NCBI RefSeq assembly: GCF_013240295.1
Contig: NZ_JABETK010000004.1
Coordinates: 1-64,000, forward strand
Source of the DNA: Neoaquamicrobium sediminum
Lineage (GTDB): Bacteria; Pseudomonadota; Alphaproteobacteria; Rhizobiales; Rhizobiaceae
Length of the DNA stretch: 64,000 bases
Direction of reading: 5' to 3'
The position numbers and the translations under genes were made by a program. Under the pieces are notes generated by a model. It ran no database searches. It worked only from the letters and a program-made list of their open reading frames with translations, and had not been told where the DNA came from. How positions within the stretch are numbered: position 1 is the first letter of the stretch; every line of letters starts with the position of its first letter. Positions 45,711 through 54,796 of this stretch are shown here, one piece after another.

Positions 45711-46739
45711 ATGGCGCTGGCGCGCAGGCGCAACAATCGCAGCGTCGATTACTGGCCGGGCTTCGTCGATGCCCTGTCGTCGCTGCTGCTTGCCATCATG
45801 TTCCTGCTGTCGGTCTTCGTACTGGCGCAGTTCCTGCTCAGCCAGGAGATCACCGGCCGCGATGCGGTACTCACCCGGCTGAACTCCCAAATCAATGAAT
45901 TGACCCAGCTTCTCGCCCTCGAACAGTCGAATTCGCAGGATCTCGAGGACATGCTATCCAACATGCGTGCCTCGCTGTCACAAGCGGAAAGCGAGCGGTC
46001 GCGTCTCGAGCAGCTCTTGGCGACTGGAGCAGGCGCCGGTGCGGAAGCCGAGCAGCGCGCATCGCAGCTTTCGGGCGAGCTTGACGAGGAGCGCCAACTC
46101 AGCCAGCGCGCACTCAGCCAGGTCGAACTGCTGAACCAGCAGATAGCCGCATTGCGCAGCCAGATCGGCGCGCTTGAGGCCGCACTGGAGGTCTCGGAGG
46201 CGCGTGATCGCGAATCCAACACCAAGATCGCTGACCTTGGCCGCAGGCTCAACGTAGCGCTGGCCCAGCGCGTCCAGGAATTGAACCGCTATCGGTCCGA
46301 CTTCTTCGGCCGTCTGCGTGAAATCCTGTCCGACCGCGAAGGCATCCGCGTCGTCGGCGACCGCTTCGTCTTCCAGTCCGAGGTGTTGTTCCCCTCCGGT
46401 TCGGAAGTGATCAATGACGCCGGCCGCGAGGAGATGGCAAAGCTGGCAGAAGCAATCCTCGAACTGCAGCGCGAGATCCCGCCGGAAATCAACTGGGTAC
46501 TGCGCGTCGACGGCCACACCGACAACATCCCGCTATCGGGCACGGGCCGCTATCGCGACAATTGGGAGCTCTCAAGCGCCCGCGCCACGTCCGTGGTCAA
46601 GTTCCTGATCGAGAACGGGGTGCCGCCCGAGCGACTGGTCGCAGCCGGCTTCGGCGAATTCCAGCCGCTCGACCCGGCCGACACGCAGGAAGCGCGCGAC
46701 CGCAATCGCCGTATCGAGCTGAAGCTGACCGAGCGCTAG
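45711..46739 (+). CDS. MotB-like OmpA-domain protein with coiled coil
   Basis: 342 residues: one membrane helix at about 20-45 with the conserved Asp in YWPGFVDALSSLLLAIMFLL, which can carry protons as in MotB. A long coiled coil follows (about 50-210, rich in Leu/Gln/Glu), then a C-terminal OmpA/MotB peptidoglycan-binding domain (VDGHTDNIPLSGTGRYRDNW, closing DRNRRIELKLTER). Architecture matches MotB and ZorB but is free of other Zorya or flagellar genes. Forms a stator pair with the gene just upstream. Confidence 0.82.
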   Translation: MALARRRNNRSVDYWPGFVDALSSLLLAIMFLLSVFVLAQFLLSQEITGRDAVLTRLNSQINELTQLLALEQSNSQDLEDMLSNMRASLSQAESERSRLEQLLATGAGAGAEAEQRASQLSGELDEERQLSQRALSQVELLNQQIAALRSQIGALEAALEVSEARDRESNTKIADLGRRLNVALAQRVQELNRYRSDFFGRLREILSDREGIRVVGDRFVFQSEVLFPSGSEVINDAGREEMAKLAEAILELQREIPPEINWVLRVDGHTDNIPLSGTGRYRDNWELSSARATSVVKFLIENGVPPERLVAAGFGEFQPLDPADTQEARDRNRRIELKLTER

Positions 46740-47089
46740 ATGCCGATCCACAATGCCAGAAGGGCCAGCGCTGCGGGCACCGCCTGAACGTAGAGTATCC
46801 TCATGCTGGCAGTCGCAGCGCCGTAGAGCCCCGCGACCAGCACGCAAAGCAGGAAGAATACCTTTACCCCGAGATCCCGCCTCGCCGAGCCAGAGCCCCC
46901 ACGCGAGCCCCGCAACGAGGAAGCCGTTATAGAGCCCCTGGTTGGCAGCAAGTACTTTTGTCGATGCTGAAAACTCCGGCGTCGTGCCAAAGGCGGCACG
47001 GCCCGCGGCGTATCCCACAGCACCATTTCCAGCACGACGATGTAGACGTGGATCAGGGCGACCAGCCCGATGAGAATGGTGGCGATCAT
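46736..47089 (-). CDS. DUF1304 membrane protein, two frameshifts
   Basis: About 118 residues with four membrane helices. The frame breaks near 47003 (missing base at CCGCGGG) and again near 46878; between them the middle part TPEFSASTKVLAANQGLYNG, typical of DUF1304, is read in another frame. Correcting both gives one protein ending ALALLALWIGI. Its stop overlaps the stop of the facing MotB-like gene. Function unknown. Confidence 0.75.
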   Translation of the reverse strand: MIATILIGLVALIHVYIVVLEMVLWDTPRAVPPLARRRSFQHRQKYLLPTRGSITASSLRGSRGGSGSARRDLGVKVFFLLCVLVAGLYGAATASMRILYVQAVPAALALLALWIGI

Positions 47090-47177
47090 CGCGGTTTCCC
47101 TCTACTTGCCTCGACACCGCTGTTTCAGCACCGATCCAGTGCGATGCGCAAGCAGTTTGCTGCGATGGTTCCGAGCT

Positions 47178-48038
47178 TCAGGCGAACCGCTTCGCTCCCG
47201 CCACGCATAGAACCACGAGAGCCGTGACCGCGATCATGCTCCAGGCGACCGGTTCGCCAAGCAGCAGACCCGCCAGCGCCAGCCCGAAGAAGGGTTGCAG
47301 CAACTGAAGTTGACCGACGCCGGAAATACCGCCCAGCGCCAGCCCACGATACCAGAACACGAAGCCGACCAGCATGCTGAACACCGACACGTAGGCGAGC
47401 CCGATCCATGCCGGCATCTGCACATCGGCAAGCGTATCCGGCAACGTTGCCAGCGCAAGAACGGCCATCACCGGCAACGACAGCAGCAGGGCCCAGGAGA
47501 TGACCTGCCAGCCACCCAGGCGGCGAGACAGGGTGGCGCCATCGGCGTAACCCAGCCCGCAAAGCAGGATGGCCCCGATCATCAGCAAGTCGCCCGTCAG
47601 GGAGCCGTTTCCGCTCTCGCTCAAGGCGAAGCCCGCCACCAGAGCGCTGCCGGCTATCGAAAACAGCCAGAAAGCCGGCTTCGGCCGCTCACCGCCGCGA
47701 AGGACGCCGAATATCGCGGTGCAAAGCGGCAGCAGGCCGATAAAGACGATCGAGCGCGCCGCGCTGATATGTTGCAATGCCAGCGCCGTCAGCAAGGGGA
47801 AGCCGACCACGACGCCGAGCGCAACGACGGCAAGAGAGCCCAGATCGCTTCGCGCCGGCCGCTTCTGCCGCAACGCGACCAGTAGCGCCATCCCGAGCAA
47901 GGCGGCGATCACCGCGCGCACCGACGTCAGGAACAGTGGCGAGAAGCCGCCGATCGCAACCCGCGTCGCCGGCAGCGATCCGCTGAAGATGATGACGCCC
48001 AGAAGCCCGCTGCCCCACCCCGCCGTTTCCGCTTTCAT
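47178..48038 (-). CDS. EamA/DMT-family transporter
   Basis: 286 residues, about ten membrane helices in two EamA repeats (GLLGVIIFSGSLPATRVAIG at the start, ALAGLLLGEPVAWSMIAVTA near the end). The ATG at 48038 is 119 bases from the divergent MocR regulator, a common pairing for drug/metabolite exporters. Confidence 0.85.
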   Translation of the reverse strand: MKAETAGWGSGLLGVIIFSGSLPATRVAIGGFSPLFLTSVRAVIAALLGMALLVALRQKRPARSDLGSLAVVALGVVVGFPLLTALALQHISAARSIVFIGLLPLCTAIFGVLRGGERPKPAFWLFSIAGSALVAGFALSESGNGSLTGDLLMIGAILLCGLGYADGATLSRRLGGWQVISWALLLSLPVMAVLALATLPDTLADVQMPAWIGLAYVSVFSMLVGFVFWYRGLALGGISGVGQLQLLQPFFGLALAGLLLGEPVAWSMIAVTALVVLCVAGAKRFA

Positions 48039-48094
48039 GATCCCTCCTGCAAAGCTGGGTTCGTAGCTGGCAAGGGCTGGCACGGACAGCGACA

Positions 48095-48145
48095 GTACGA
48101 TACAATTTGGCAAAACTGTATGGTACCGATCGACAATACAATCGA
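48095..48145. promoter_or_regulatory. Candidate MocR operator repeats
   Basis: ATACAAT occurs twice in the same direction, at 48100-48106 and 48136-48142, 36 bases apart, with ACTGTAT at 48115-48121 between. MocR proteins bind direct repeats in gaps like this one. Confidence 0.45.
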
Positions 48146-48156
48146 GGCATCGCATC

Positions 48157-49551
48157 TTGCAGGATCGTCAGACGCGTACCGAGGAAGTAATGGAGGCGAT
48201 CCGCGCCAGGGTCGCGCGCCGGGCGCTCGGCACCGGCGATCGCCTGCCCTCCATCCGCGCCTTTGCAGCCACGATGGCGGTGTCGCCGTCTACGGTTGTC
48301 GAAGCCTATGACCGCCTCGCCGCCGAGGGGCTTATCCGCGCCCGGCAGGGTTCAGGCTTCTACGTTGCCAGCGCGCCACCGCCGCTGACACTGACTGAAA
48401 TCGGCCCGAAGCTCGACCGGGCGCTAGATCCATTCTGGGTTTCCCGCCAATCGCTGGATGCCACCCCCGCGGTCGCGAAGCCCGGCTGCGGCTGGCTGCC
48501 CGCCGACTGGATGCCCAACGACGCTATCCGGCGCGCCTTACGCAAGGTAGCGAGAACCGACGCTGCAATTCTTTCGGACTATGGCGCAACGCGCGGCCCC
48601 TTGGCCTTGCGACACCTGCTGGCCAGACAATTCGCGACGGAAGGTGTTGACGCAGGACCAGACGGTATCCTGCTGACGGGGTCGGGAACGCAGGCGATCG
48701 ACTTGATCTGCCGCTTTCTCGTCAGGCCGGGCGAAATCGTGCTTGTCGATGATCCCTGCTATTTCAATTTCCAGGCCCTTCTGCGCGCCCACCAGGCGAC
48801 AATTGTCGGCGTTCCCTACACGCCGAACGGCCCGGACATCGAGCGGTTCGCGGACGTGGTCGCGCAACATCGGCCGCGGCTCTACATCACCAATTCGGCA
48901 CTGCATAACCCCACCGGGGCAACGCTGTCGCCGCAGGCCGCCCATCGCATCCTCAACATTGCGACCGAACAGGGCATGACGATCGTCGAAGACGACATCT
49001 TCGCCGATTTCGAGCCGGAACCGTCGGCGCGTCTCGCCACACTCGACGGCCTGTCATCTGTGATCCGCATCGGCAGTTTCTCCAAGACTCTCTCCGCATC
49101 CATCCGCTGCGGCTACATCGCCGCCCGCGGGGACTGGATCGACGCCTTGATCGATCTGCAGGTCGCCACGAGTTTCGGGGGCGTCAGTCCTGTCGCCGCC
49201 GAGCTGGTTTTCGCATCGTTGAGCGACGGCAGCTACCGCAAGCATCTGGAGGGTGTGCGGCGCAGGCTGAACCACGCCCGGCGCGACGTGGCGAACAAGC
49301 TGGAAAGGTTGGGTATTTCTCCCTGGATGATGCCGCGTGGGGGCTTCTACCTGTGGTGCAGCCTGCCCGACGGGTGCGATTCAGCCGAGATTGCACGCGC
49401 TGCGCTGAACGACGACGTGGTGCTGGCGCCAGGCAATGTCTTCAGTGTCTCGCAAAACGCCTCCCGCTACATGCGCTTCAACGTGGCTCAAATGGGCGAG
49501 CCGCAGATCTTCGAAGTGCTGGCACGGGCGCTGGCCGCCACCCCTGACTAG
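48157..49551 (+). CDS. MocR-type regulator with aminotransferase domain
   Basis: 464 residues. N-terminal GntR winged helix (GTGDRLPSIRAFAATMAVSP), then a fold-type I PLP domain with the PLP lysine in IRIGSFSKTLSASIRCGYIA. MocR regulators sense PLP-linked metabolites. I use a TTG at 48157 because the GntR helix would be cut by the ATG at 48190. Divergent from the EamA transporter, which it probably controls. Confidence 0.85.
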   Translation: MQDRQTRTEEVMEAIRARVARRALGTGDRLPSIRAFAATMAVSPSTVVEAYDRLAAEGLIRARQGSGFYVASAPPPLTLTEIGPKLDRALDPFWVSRQSLDATPAVAKPGCGWLPADWMPNDAIRRALRKVARTDAAILSDYGATRGPLALRHLLARQFATEGVDAGPDGILLTGSGTQAIDLICRFLVRPGEIVLVDDPCYFNFQALLRAHQATIVGVPYTPNGPDIERFADVVAQHRPRLYITNSALHNPTGATLSPQAAHRILNIATEQGMTIVEDDIFADFEPEPSARLATLDGLSSVIRIGSFSKTLSASIRCGYIAARGDWIDALIDLQVATSFGGVSPVAAELVFASLSDGSYRKHLEGVRRRLNHARRDVANKLERLGISPWMMPRGGFYLWCSLPDGCDSAEIARAALNDDVVLAPGNVFSVSQNASRYMRFNVAQMGEPQIFEVLARALAATPD

Positions 49552-49629
49552 ACTTCAGCGCTTTGCTGGCTCTTGCAAGCAGCTATGCCTTCGTGTCCCC
49601 TTCACCATCATCGCAATCGGGAAATCCGC

Positions 49630-51114
49630 ATGTCCTTCCAGAAACTCGACGAACTGGGCCATCGGCTCGAAGCCCTCGGCCACGCCCTTGCCATCCTCGG
49701 CGCCGACGAGGCCACCCAGATGGCAGTCGGCGGTGGCGAGGCGCGCGCCGAGGCGATGGCCACGCTGGCCGGCATGCATCACCGCATGGCGACGGCGCCG
49801 GAAATTGCCGACTGGATCGAAGCGGCCCAAGACGAGGCGCTCAACGAGGATCAGGCGGCCGCACTGCGCGAGTTCAGGCGCCAGCATCTGAACCTGACCT
49901 GCCTGCCGCCGGAATTCGTCGAACGCCAGATGCGCACCCGCATGCGCTGCGAGCATCTCTGGCGCGACCTGCGTGCCCGCAACGATTGGGCCGGCTTCCA
50001 GCCGGCGCTCGGAGGTGTGGTCGACCTCGTGCGCGAGGAAGCGCAATTGCGTGCCGAAGCGTTGAAGCTAGACCCCTACGACGCGCTGATGGAACAATTC
50101 GACCCGGGCAACCGCGTCGCCGATGTCGGGCCGGTTCTGGAAGAGCTGAAGACGTTCCTCGTCGACTTCGTGCCGCGCGCCATCGACGTGCAAGAGAAGC
50201 GGTTGGCCAAGCGACCGCTGAAAGCGCTCTCCGGCACCTATCCCGTCGACAGGCAGCGCGAGCTGGGGCTGGCGCTGATGGCCGCTGTCGGCTTCGATGT
50301 CACGCATGGCAGCCTCTCGGTCTCGCACCACCCATTCTGCGGTGGCGTGCCCACGGACGTGCGCATCACCACGCGCTACCGCACGACCGAATTCCTGTCG
50401 GCGCTGATGGGCGTGCTGCACGAGACGGGCCATGCGCTCTACGAACAGGGCCTGCCGCGCGAGTGGGCACATTGGCCGCTTGGCAAGGCGCGCGGCATGG
50501 CGATCCACGAAAGCCAGAGCCTGTTCGTGGAAAAGCAGATCGGCCGCAATCCGGCCTTCTGGACTTGGGCACTGCCGATGGTCGAGCGCCATCTTGGCGA
50601 GGACTGGTCGCTGGACGACATCCTGCCGCACGTGCACCGGGTCGAGCGCGGGCTGATCCGTGTCGATGCCGACGAGGTCACCTATCCGCTGCACGTCATC
50701 CTGCGCTTCGAGCTGGAGCAGGATCTGGTTGCCGGCCGCCTCGAGGTTGCCGATCTACCGGAAGCCTGGGATGCGCGCATGCAGGCTTATCTCGGCCTTT
50801 CCACCATAGACAATCCCGCCGACGGCCCCATGCAGGATGTCCACTGGCCGTCCGGCGCATTCGGCTATTTCCCCTCCTATACGCTCGGCGCCATGATCGC
50901 CGCGCAGCAATGGACGGCTATCGAGCGCGAGCATCCCGACGTATCGGCAGACTTTGCCGAAGGGCGCTTCGATCGCGTCAACGATTGGCGACGCGAGCGT
51001 ATCTGGTCGCAGGGTTCGCGCTGGTCGACGCCGGAATTGATCGAACGCGCCACCGGAGAACCGTTGAACGCGGACCATTTCCGCCGGCATCTCGAAGCCC
51101 GGTATGGCGGCTGA
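49630..51114 (+). CDS. M32 carboxypeptidase
   Basis: 494 residues, thermostable carboxypeptidase 1 family. The zinc motif HETGH is in LMGVLHETGHALYEQGLP, the downstream IHESQSLFVEKQIGRNPAFW has the third ligand Glu, and FHVILRFELEQDL-like YPLHVILRFELEQDLV is conserved. It removes C-terminal residues from peptides in the cytoplasm; no signal peptide. Start at 49630 matches family. Confidence 0.92.
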   Translation: MSFQKLDELGHRLEALGHALAILGADEATQMAVGGGEARAEAMATLAGMHHRMATAPEIADWIEAAQDEALNEDQAAALREFRRQHLNLTCLPPEFVERQMRTRMRCEHLWRDLRARNDWAGFQPALGGVVDLVREEAQLRAEALKLDPYDALMEQFDPGNRVADVGPVLEELKTFLVDFVPRAIDVQEKRLAKRPLKALSGTYPVDRQRELGLALMAAVGFDVTHGSLSVSHHPFCGGVPTDVRITTRYRTTEFLSALMGVLHETGHALYEQGLPREWAHWPLGKARGMAIHESQSLFVEKQIGRNPAFWTWALPMVERHLGEDWSLDDILPHVHRVERGLIRVDADEVTYPLHVILRFELEQDLVAGRLEVADLPEAWDARMQAYLGLSTIDNPADGPMQDVHWPSGAFGYFPSYTLGAMIAAQQWTAIEREHPDVSADFAEGRFDRVNDWRRERIWSQGSRWSTPELIERATGEPLNADHFRRHLEARYGG

Positions 51115-51230
51115 ACAGAAAAAATCACGTTCAAAAAAATTCAACCATGCCGCGAAGTTATTGAATTTCCGAGGTTTCGTGAGCCGTCTCATCAATTCTG
51201 ACCGCCTATGCTTACGTTAGGTAAGTTTGA

Positions 51231-51244
51231 ACCGTCCAGACGGT
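51231..51244. promoter_or_regulatory. Palindrome upstream of the small secreted protein
   Basis: ACCGTCCAGACGGT has 6-base inverted arms and lies about 130 bases before the next start, inside an A/T-richer 260-base gap. Likely a regulator site; which one is unknown. Confidence 0.4.
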
Positions 51245-51374
51245 ACACCTATTCTTCGTCGTGGCCGGAACCTGCCGGCGGCGTTTTGGGAAGGACGCTG
51301 TGACAAGGCAGGCTCAGACGGCCAAGATCTGACCACTGGCTCCCAACAGTCGGTCAAGGAATGGACGAAAGAAA

Positions 51375-51767
51375 ATGCGTAACCTTACTCTCAAGACCAC
51401 CCTTTCCGCGCTTCTGGTTTCCGTGCCTCTGGCAGGTGCCTTTGCTGAGGACGACGCAACGCGTGGCCTCCCGAACGTGGATGCAATGTACACTTCCTCG
51501 ATCTCGCTGCCGCAGACGTCTTATGCAAGGCAGCTCGATGCAGCCCTGGTTGCAGCTCAGACCAACCTGCAGGCCGGTGACCGCTCGACCGCTGTCGACG
51601 CCGGCAGCGCGGCCCAGGTCCGTGCGCAGATCGACGCCGTAAGGCAGGCCGCTGCCCAGGAGAAGGCCACCAATGGTGGCGACCTGAGCGCCGCCTCCTA
51701 TCAGGCGCTCTCCGGCCAGGTCCGCGGCATCCAGCAGACCATTCACGGCCTCCAGAACGGTAGCTGA
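51375..51767 (+). CDS. Small secreted protein
   Basis: 130 residues with a signal peptide (LSALLVSVPLAGAFAED) and a helical Ala/Gln-rich mature part (ARQLDAALVAAQTNLQAGDR). Resembles the DUF4148-like group of short exported proteins. No Cys. It has its own promoter gap and a strong terminator, so it is probably a well-expressed single gene. Function unknown. Confidence 0.75.
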   Translation: MRNLTLKTTLSALLVSVPLAGAFAEDDATRGLPNVDAMYTSSISLPQTSYARQLDAALVAAQTNLQAGDRSTAVDAGSAAQVRAQIDAVRQAAAQEKATNGGDLSAASYQALSGQVRGIQQTIHGLQNGS

Positions 51768-51795
51768 TCCCGTTTGACCTCCGTTGAATTGCTTA

Positions 51796-51821
51796 GAAGG
51801 CCGCCGTTTTCGGCGGCCTTC
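51796..51821 (+). terminator. Terminator after the small secreted protein
   Basis: GAAGGCCGCCG (51796-51806) pairs with CGGCGGCCTTC (51811-51821) around TTTT, followed by TTAGTTTG. Confidence 0.9.
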
Positions 51822-51914
51822 TTAGTTTGTGCATCCCCTTTTTGCCGCCCGTTGACCATCCGCTCCAAACAACGGCAATCTTGCGGCCGGAAAACAAACC
51901 CTAGGGAGGGGATC

Positions 51915-53573
51915 ATGGCCGACGAGGCGGACGCCATCGTCATCGGCGGCGGACTTGCCGGCCTTGTCGCAGCCGCAGAGCTTGCCGACGCCGGCCGATC
52001 GGTCGTCATCCTGGAACAGGAAGGCAGCAATGCGCTGGGCGGCCAGGCTTTCTGGTCGTTGGGCGGCCTGTTCTTTGTCGACAGCCCAGAGCAGCGCCGC
52101 ATGCGCATCCGCGACAGTCGCGAACTTGCCGTGCAGGACTGGATGGGTTCCGCCCAGTTCGATCGCGAGGAGGATTACTGGCCACGCTGCACGGCCGAAG
52201 CCTATGTCGATTTTGCTGCCGGCGAGATGCGCCCCTGGCTTCACGCGATGGGTATGCGCTGGTTTCCGGTCGTCGGCTGGGCCGAACGCGGCGGCGCGCT
52301 GGCCGATGGCCACGGCAATTCCGTTCCGCGTTTCCATATCACATGGGGCACCGGCCCCGGCGTGCTGGCGCCCTTCATCCGCCGCGTCGGCGAACATGAG
52401 CAGGCAGGCCGCATAAAGATCAGGTACCGCCACCAGGCGAGTCGACTCGTCACCACCAATGGTGCGGTCACAGGCGTCGCCGGAGAAGTGCTCGAACCAT
52501 CGACCGCCGAACGCGGCCAGCGCTCCGGGCGAGGCGTGATCGGCGCCTTCGAACTCTCCGCTCCGAAGGTCATCGTCACCTCTGGTGGCATCGGCGGCAA
52601 TTTCGACCTGGTGCGCGCCAACTGGCCTGTCGAGCGCCTCGGACCCGCACCACAAACCATGGTTGCCGGCGTGCCGCACCATGTAGACGGCCGCATGGTC
52701 GCCATTGCTCAGGACGCCGGGGCGGCGCTCATCAATGCCGACCGCATGTGGCATTACACAGAGGGCGTGCAGAACTGGGTGCCGATCTGGCCGGACCACG
52801 GCATCCGTATCCTGCCGGGGCCATCGTCCATGTGGTTCGACGCACTGGGTGACCGCCTCGCTGCGCCCTGCATGCCGGGGTTCGACACACTGTCGACGCT
52901 GAAACGCATTCTTTCCACCGGCTATGACTATTCCTGGTTCGTGCTCACCCAGAGCATCATCAAGAAGGAGTTCGCCCTGTCGGGTTCCGAGCAGAACCCC
53001 GACCTGACCTCAGGCAAGTGGCTGAACGTGCTCAAGACCCGCCGGGGCGCGGGCGCGCCGCCGCCGGTCGAGGCCTTCAAGAAGCACGGCGCCGACTTCA
53101 TCGTCCGCGATACCCTGCCCGAGCTCGTCTCGGCGATGAACACGATGACCGGCGAGAACCTGCTCGACCCTCAGCGGATCGCGGCGCAGATCCAGGCCCG
53201 CGACCGCGAGATCGAGAACCCGTTCTCCAAGGATGCGCAGGTAACAGCCATTCGCGGCGCACGCGCCTATCTTGGCGACAAGCTCATCCGCACGGCCAAA
53301 CCACACCGCATCCTCGATCCCGCCCACGGCCCGCTGATCGCGGTACGCCTGCACGTCCTGACCCGCAAGACACTGGGCGGGCTCCACACCAATCTCGACG
53401 GACAGGTTCTTGACGCCACCGGCGCCACGTTGCCCGGCCTTTATGCGGCCGGAGAGGTGGCGGGCTTCGGCGGCGGCGGTTATCACGGTTACAACGCGCT
53501 GGAAGGCACCTTCCTCGGCGGCTGCATCTTCTCCGGCCGCAATGCCGGTCGCCACGCAGCCGCCAGCGCCTGA
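51915..53573 (+). CDS. FAD-binding dehydrogenase (KstD/fumarate-reductase-like)
   Basis: 552 residues. N-terminal FAD motif AIVIGGGLAGLVAAAELADA; C-terminal FAD contact LPGLYAAGEVAGFGGGGYHG. Belongs to the family with ketosteroid dehydrogenases and flavocytochrome-c-like reductases. The ATG at 51915 has a strong site GGGAGGGG 4 bases upstream. It is followed at 26 bases by an M20 amidohydrolase, but a shared pathway is not clear. Confidence 0.85.
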   Translation: MADEADAIVIGGGLAGLVAAAELADAGRSVVILEQEGSNALGGQAFWSLGGLFFVDSPEQRRMRIRDSRELAVQDWMGSAQFDREEDYWPRCTAEAYVDFAAGEMRPWLHAMGMRWFPVVGWAERGGALADGHGNSVPRFHITWGTGPGVLAPFIRRVGEHEQAGRIKIRYRHQASRLVTTNGAVTGVAGEVLEPSTAERGQRSGRGVIGAFELSAPKVIVTSGGIGGNFDLVRANWPVERLGPAPQTMVAGVPHHVDGRMVAIAQDAGAALINADRMWHYTEGVQNWVPIWPDHGIRILPGPSSMWFDALGDRLAAPCMPGFDTLSTLKRILSTGYDYSWFVLTQSIIKKEFALSGSEQNPDLTSGKWLNVLKTRRGAGAPPPVEAFKKHGADFIVRDTLPELVSAMNTMTGENLLDPQRIAAQIQARDREIENPFSKDAQVTAIRGARAYLGDKLIRTAKPHRILDPAHGPLIAVRLHVLTRKTLGGLHTNLDGQVLDATGATLPGLYAAGEVAGFGGGGYHGYNALEGTFLGGCIFSGRNAGRHAAASA

Positions 53574-53599
53574 ACGGACACGAAAAAGACGGAGACATC

Positions 53600-54748
53600 A
53601 TGACCCTCACCAACCAGGACATCGCCGATCTGGTCGAGTTCCGCCGCGAATTGCACCGGTTCCCGGAAATTTCCGGCGAGGAGGCCGAGACGGCGCGCCG
53701 GGTTGTGGGGTTTCTGGACGATACGCAGCCCGATACGGTGCTCACCGGGCTCGGCGGTCACGGCGTCGCTGCCGTCTATGACAGCGGGCTACCTGGTCCG
53801 ACCGTGTTGTTCCGCTCCGAGCTCGACGCACTGCCCATCGAAGAGCTTTCCGACGCGCCGCACCGGTCGACGATTGCAGGCAAATCCCACATGTGCGGCC
53901 ATGACGGCCACACCACCATCCTCGCCGCTCTCGGCCGCCAGCTTGGGCGGCAGCGCCCTGCGCGCGGCCGCGCGGTGTTGATGTTCCAGCCGGCAGAGGA
54001 GACCGGCGCTGGTGCCGCCGGCGTGGTTGCCGATCCCCGCTACGAGGCGATCCGACCGGACTTCGCCTTCTCGCTTCACAATGTGCCCGGCACGCCGTTC
54101 GGCCACGTCCGTCTCAAGCCCGGCGTCGTCAACTGCGCCTCGCGTGGCATGCGTATCGTACTGGAAGGCAAGACGGCCCATTCCTCGATGCCCGAGACCG
54201 GCACCTCGCCGATGCTCGCCGTCAGCCGGCTGATGCCAGCGCTGGCGAAACTCGGCGGCGGCAGTTTCGAGAACGACGATTTCGGCATGGTCACCGTCAC
54301 GCATGCGGAAATGGGCGAAGCCGTTTTCGGCATCGCGCCCGGCCGCGCCGAGGTGTGGTGCACCCTGCGCACGCGGCTCGACGAGCGCATGGCCGATCTC
54401 TGCGCGGCCGCGGAAGGTTTGGCGCGCGAAATCGCTGCGCAGGACGGATTGCGCTTTGCCGTCGACTATCATGAGATTTTCGTTGCCAGCCTGAACGCAC
54501 CTGAGGCGGTCGATCACCTGCGCGCAGCACTCGACGCGGAAGGTATCACCCACGACGAGGAACAGCTTCCGATGCGCGCCTCGGAGGATTTCGGCCTGTT
54601 CGGGCACACGTCGAAGTCGGCGATGCTGTTCCTTGGAGCCGGCACCGACCTTCCCGAACTGCACAACCCGGACTACGACTTCCCTGATGACCTGATCGCC
54701 ATCGGTTCGCGGATCTTCATGCGGACGGCGCGGTCATTGCTTGGCTGA
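53600..54748 (+). CDS. M20-family amidohydrolase
   Basis: 382 residues. HRFPEISGEEAETARRVVGF, then the metal motif MCGHDGHTTILAALG and MFQPAEETGAGAAGV, the IAA-amino acid/hippurate hydrolase type. Hydrolyses N-acyl amino acids or amides; substrate unknown. Ends opposite the ABC exporter gene. Confidence 0.88.
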   Translation: MTLTNQDIADLVEFRRELHRFPEISGEEAETARRVVGFLDDTQPDTVLTGLGGHGVAAVYDSGLPGPTVLFRSELDALPIEELSDAPHRSTIAGKSHMCGHDGHTTILAALGRQLGRQRPARGRAVLMFQPAEETGAGAAGVVADPRYEAIRPDFAFSLHNVPGTPFGHVRLKPGVVNCASRGMRIVLEGKTAHSSMPETGTSPMLAVSRLMPALAKLGGGSFENDDFGMVTVTHAEMGEAVFGIAPGRAEVWCTLRTRLDERMADLCAAAEGLAREIAAQDGLRFAVDYHEIFVASLNAPEAVDHLRAALDAEGITHDEEQLPMRASEDFGLFGHTSKSAMLFLGAGTDLPELHNPDYDFPDDLIAIGSRIFMRTARSLLG

Positions 54749-54796
54749 AGAGAAAAATAACCACACCCAAGCTGGTGCCGTAAATGGGCCCAAGCT

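Noticed and set aside
44684..46739. Zorya antiphage system
   Set aside because: Only the ZorA/ZorB-like pair is present; no ZorC, ZorD or ZorE homologues and no other defence genes are nearby.
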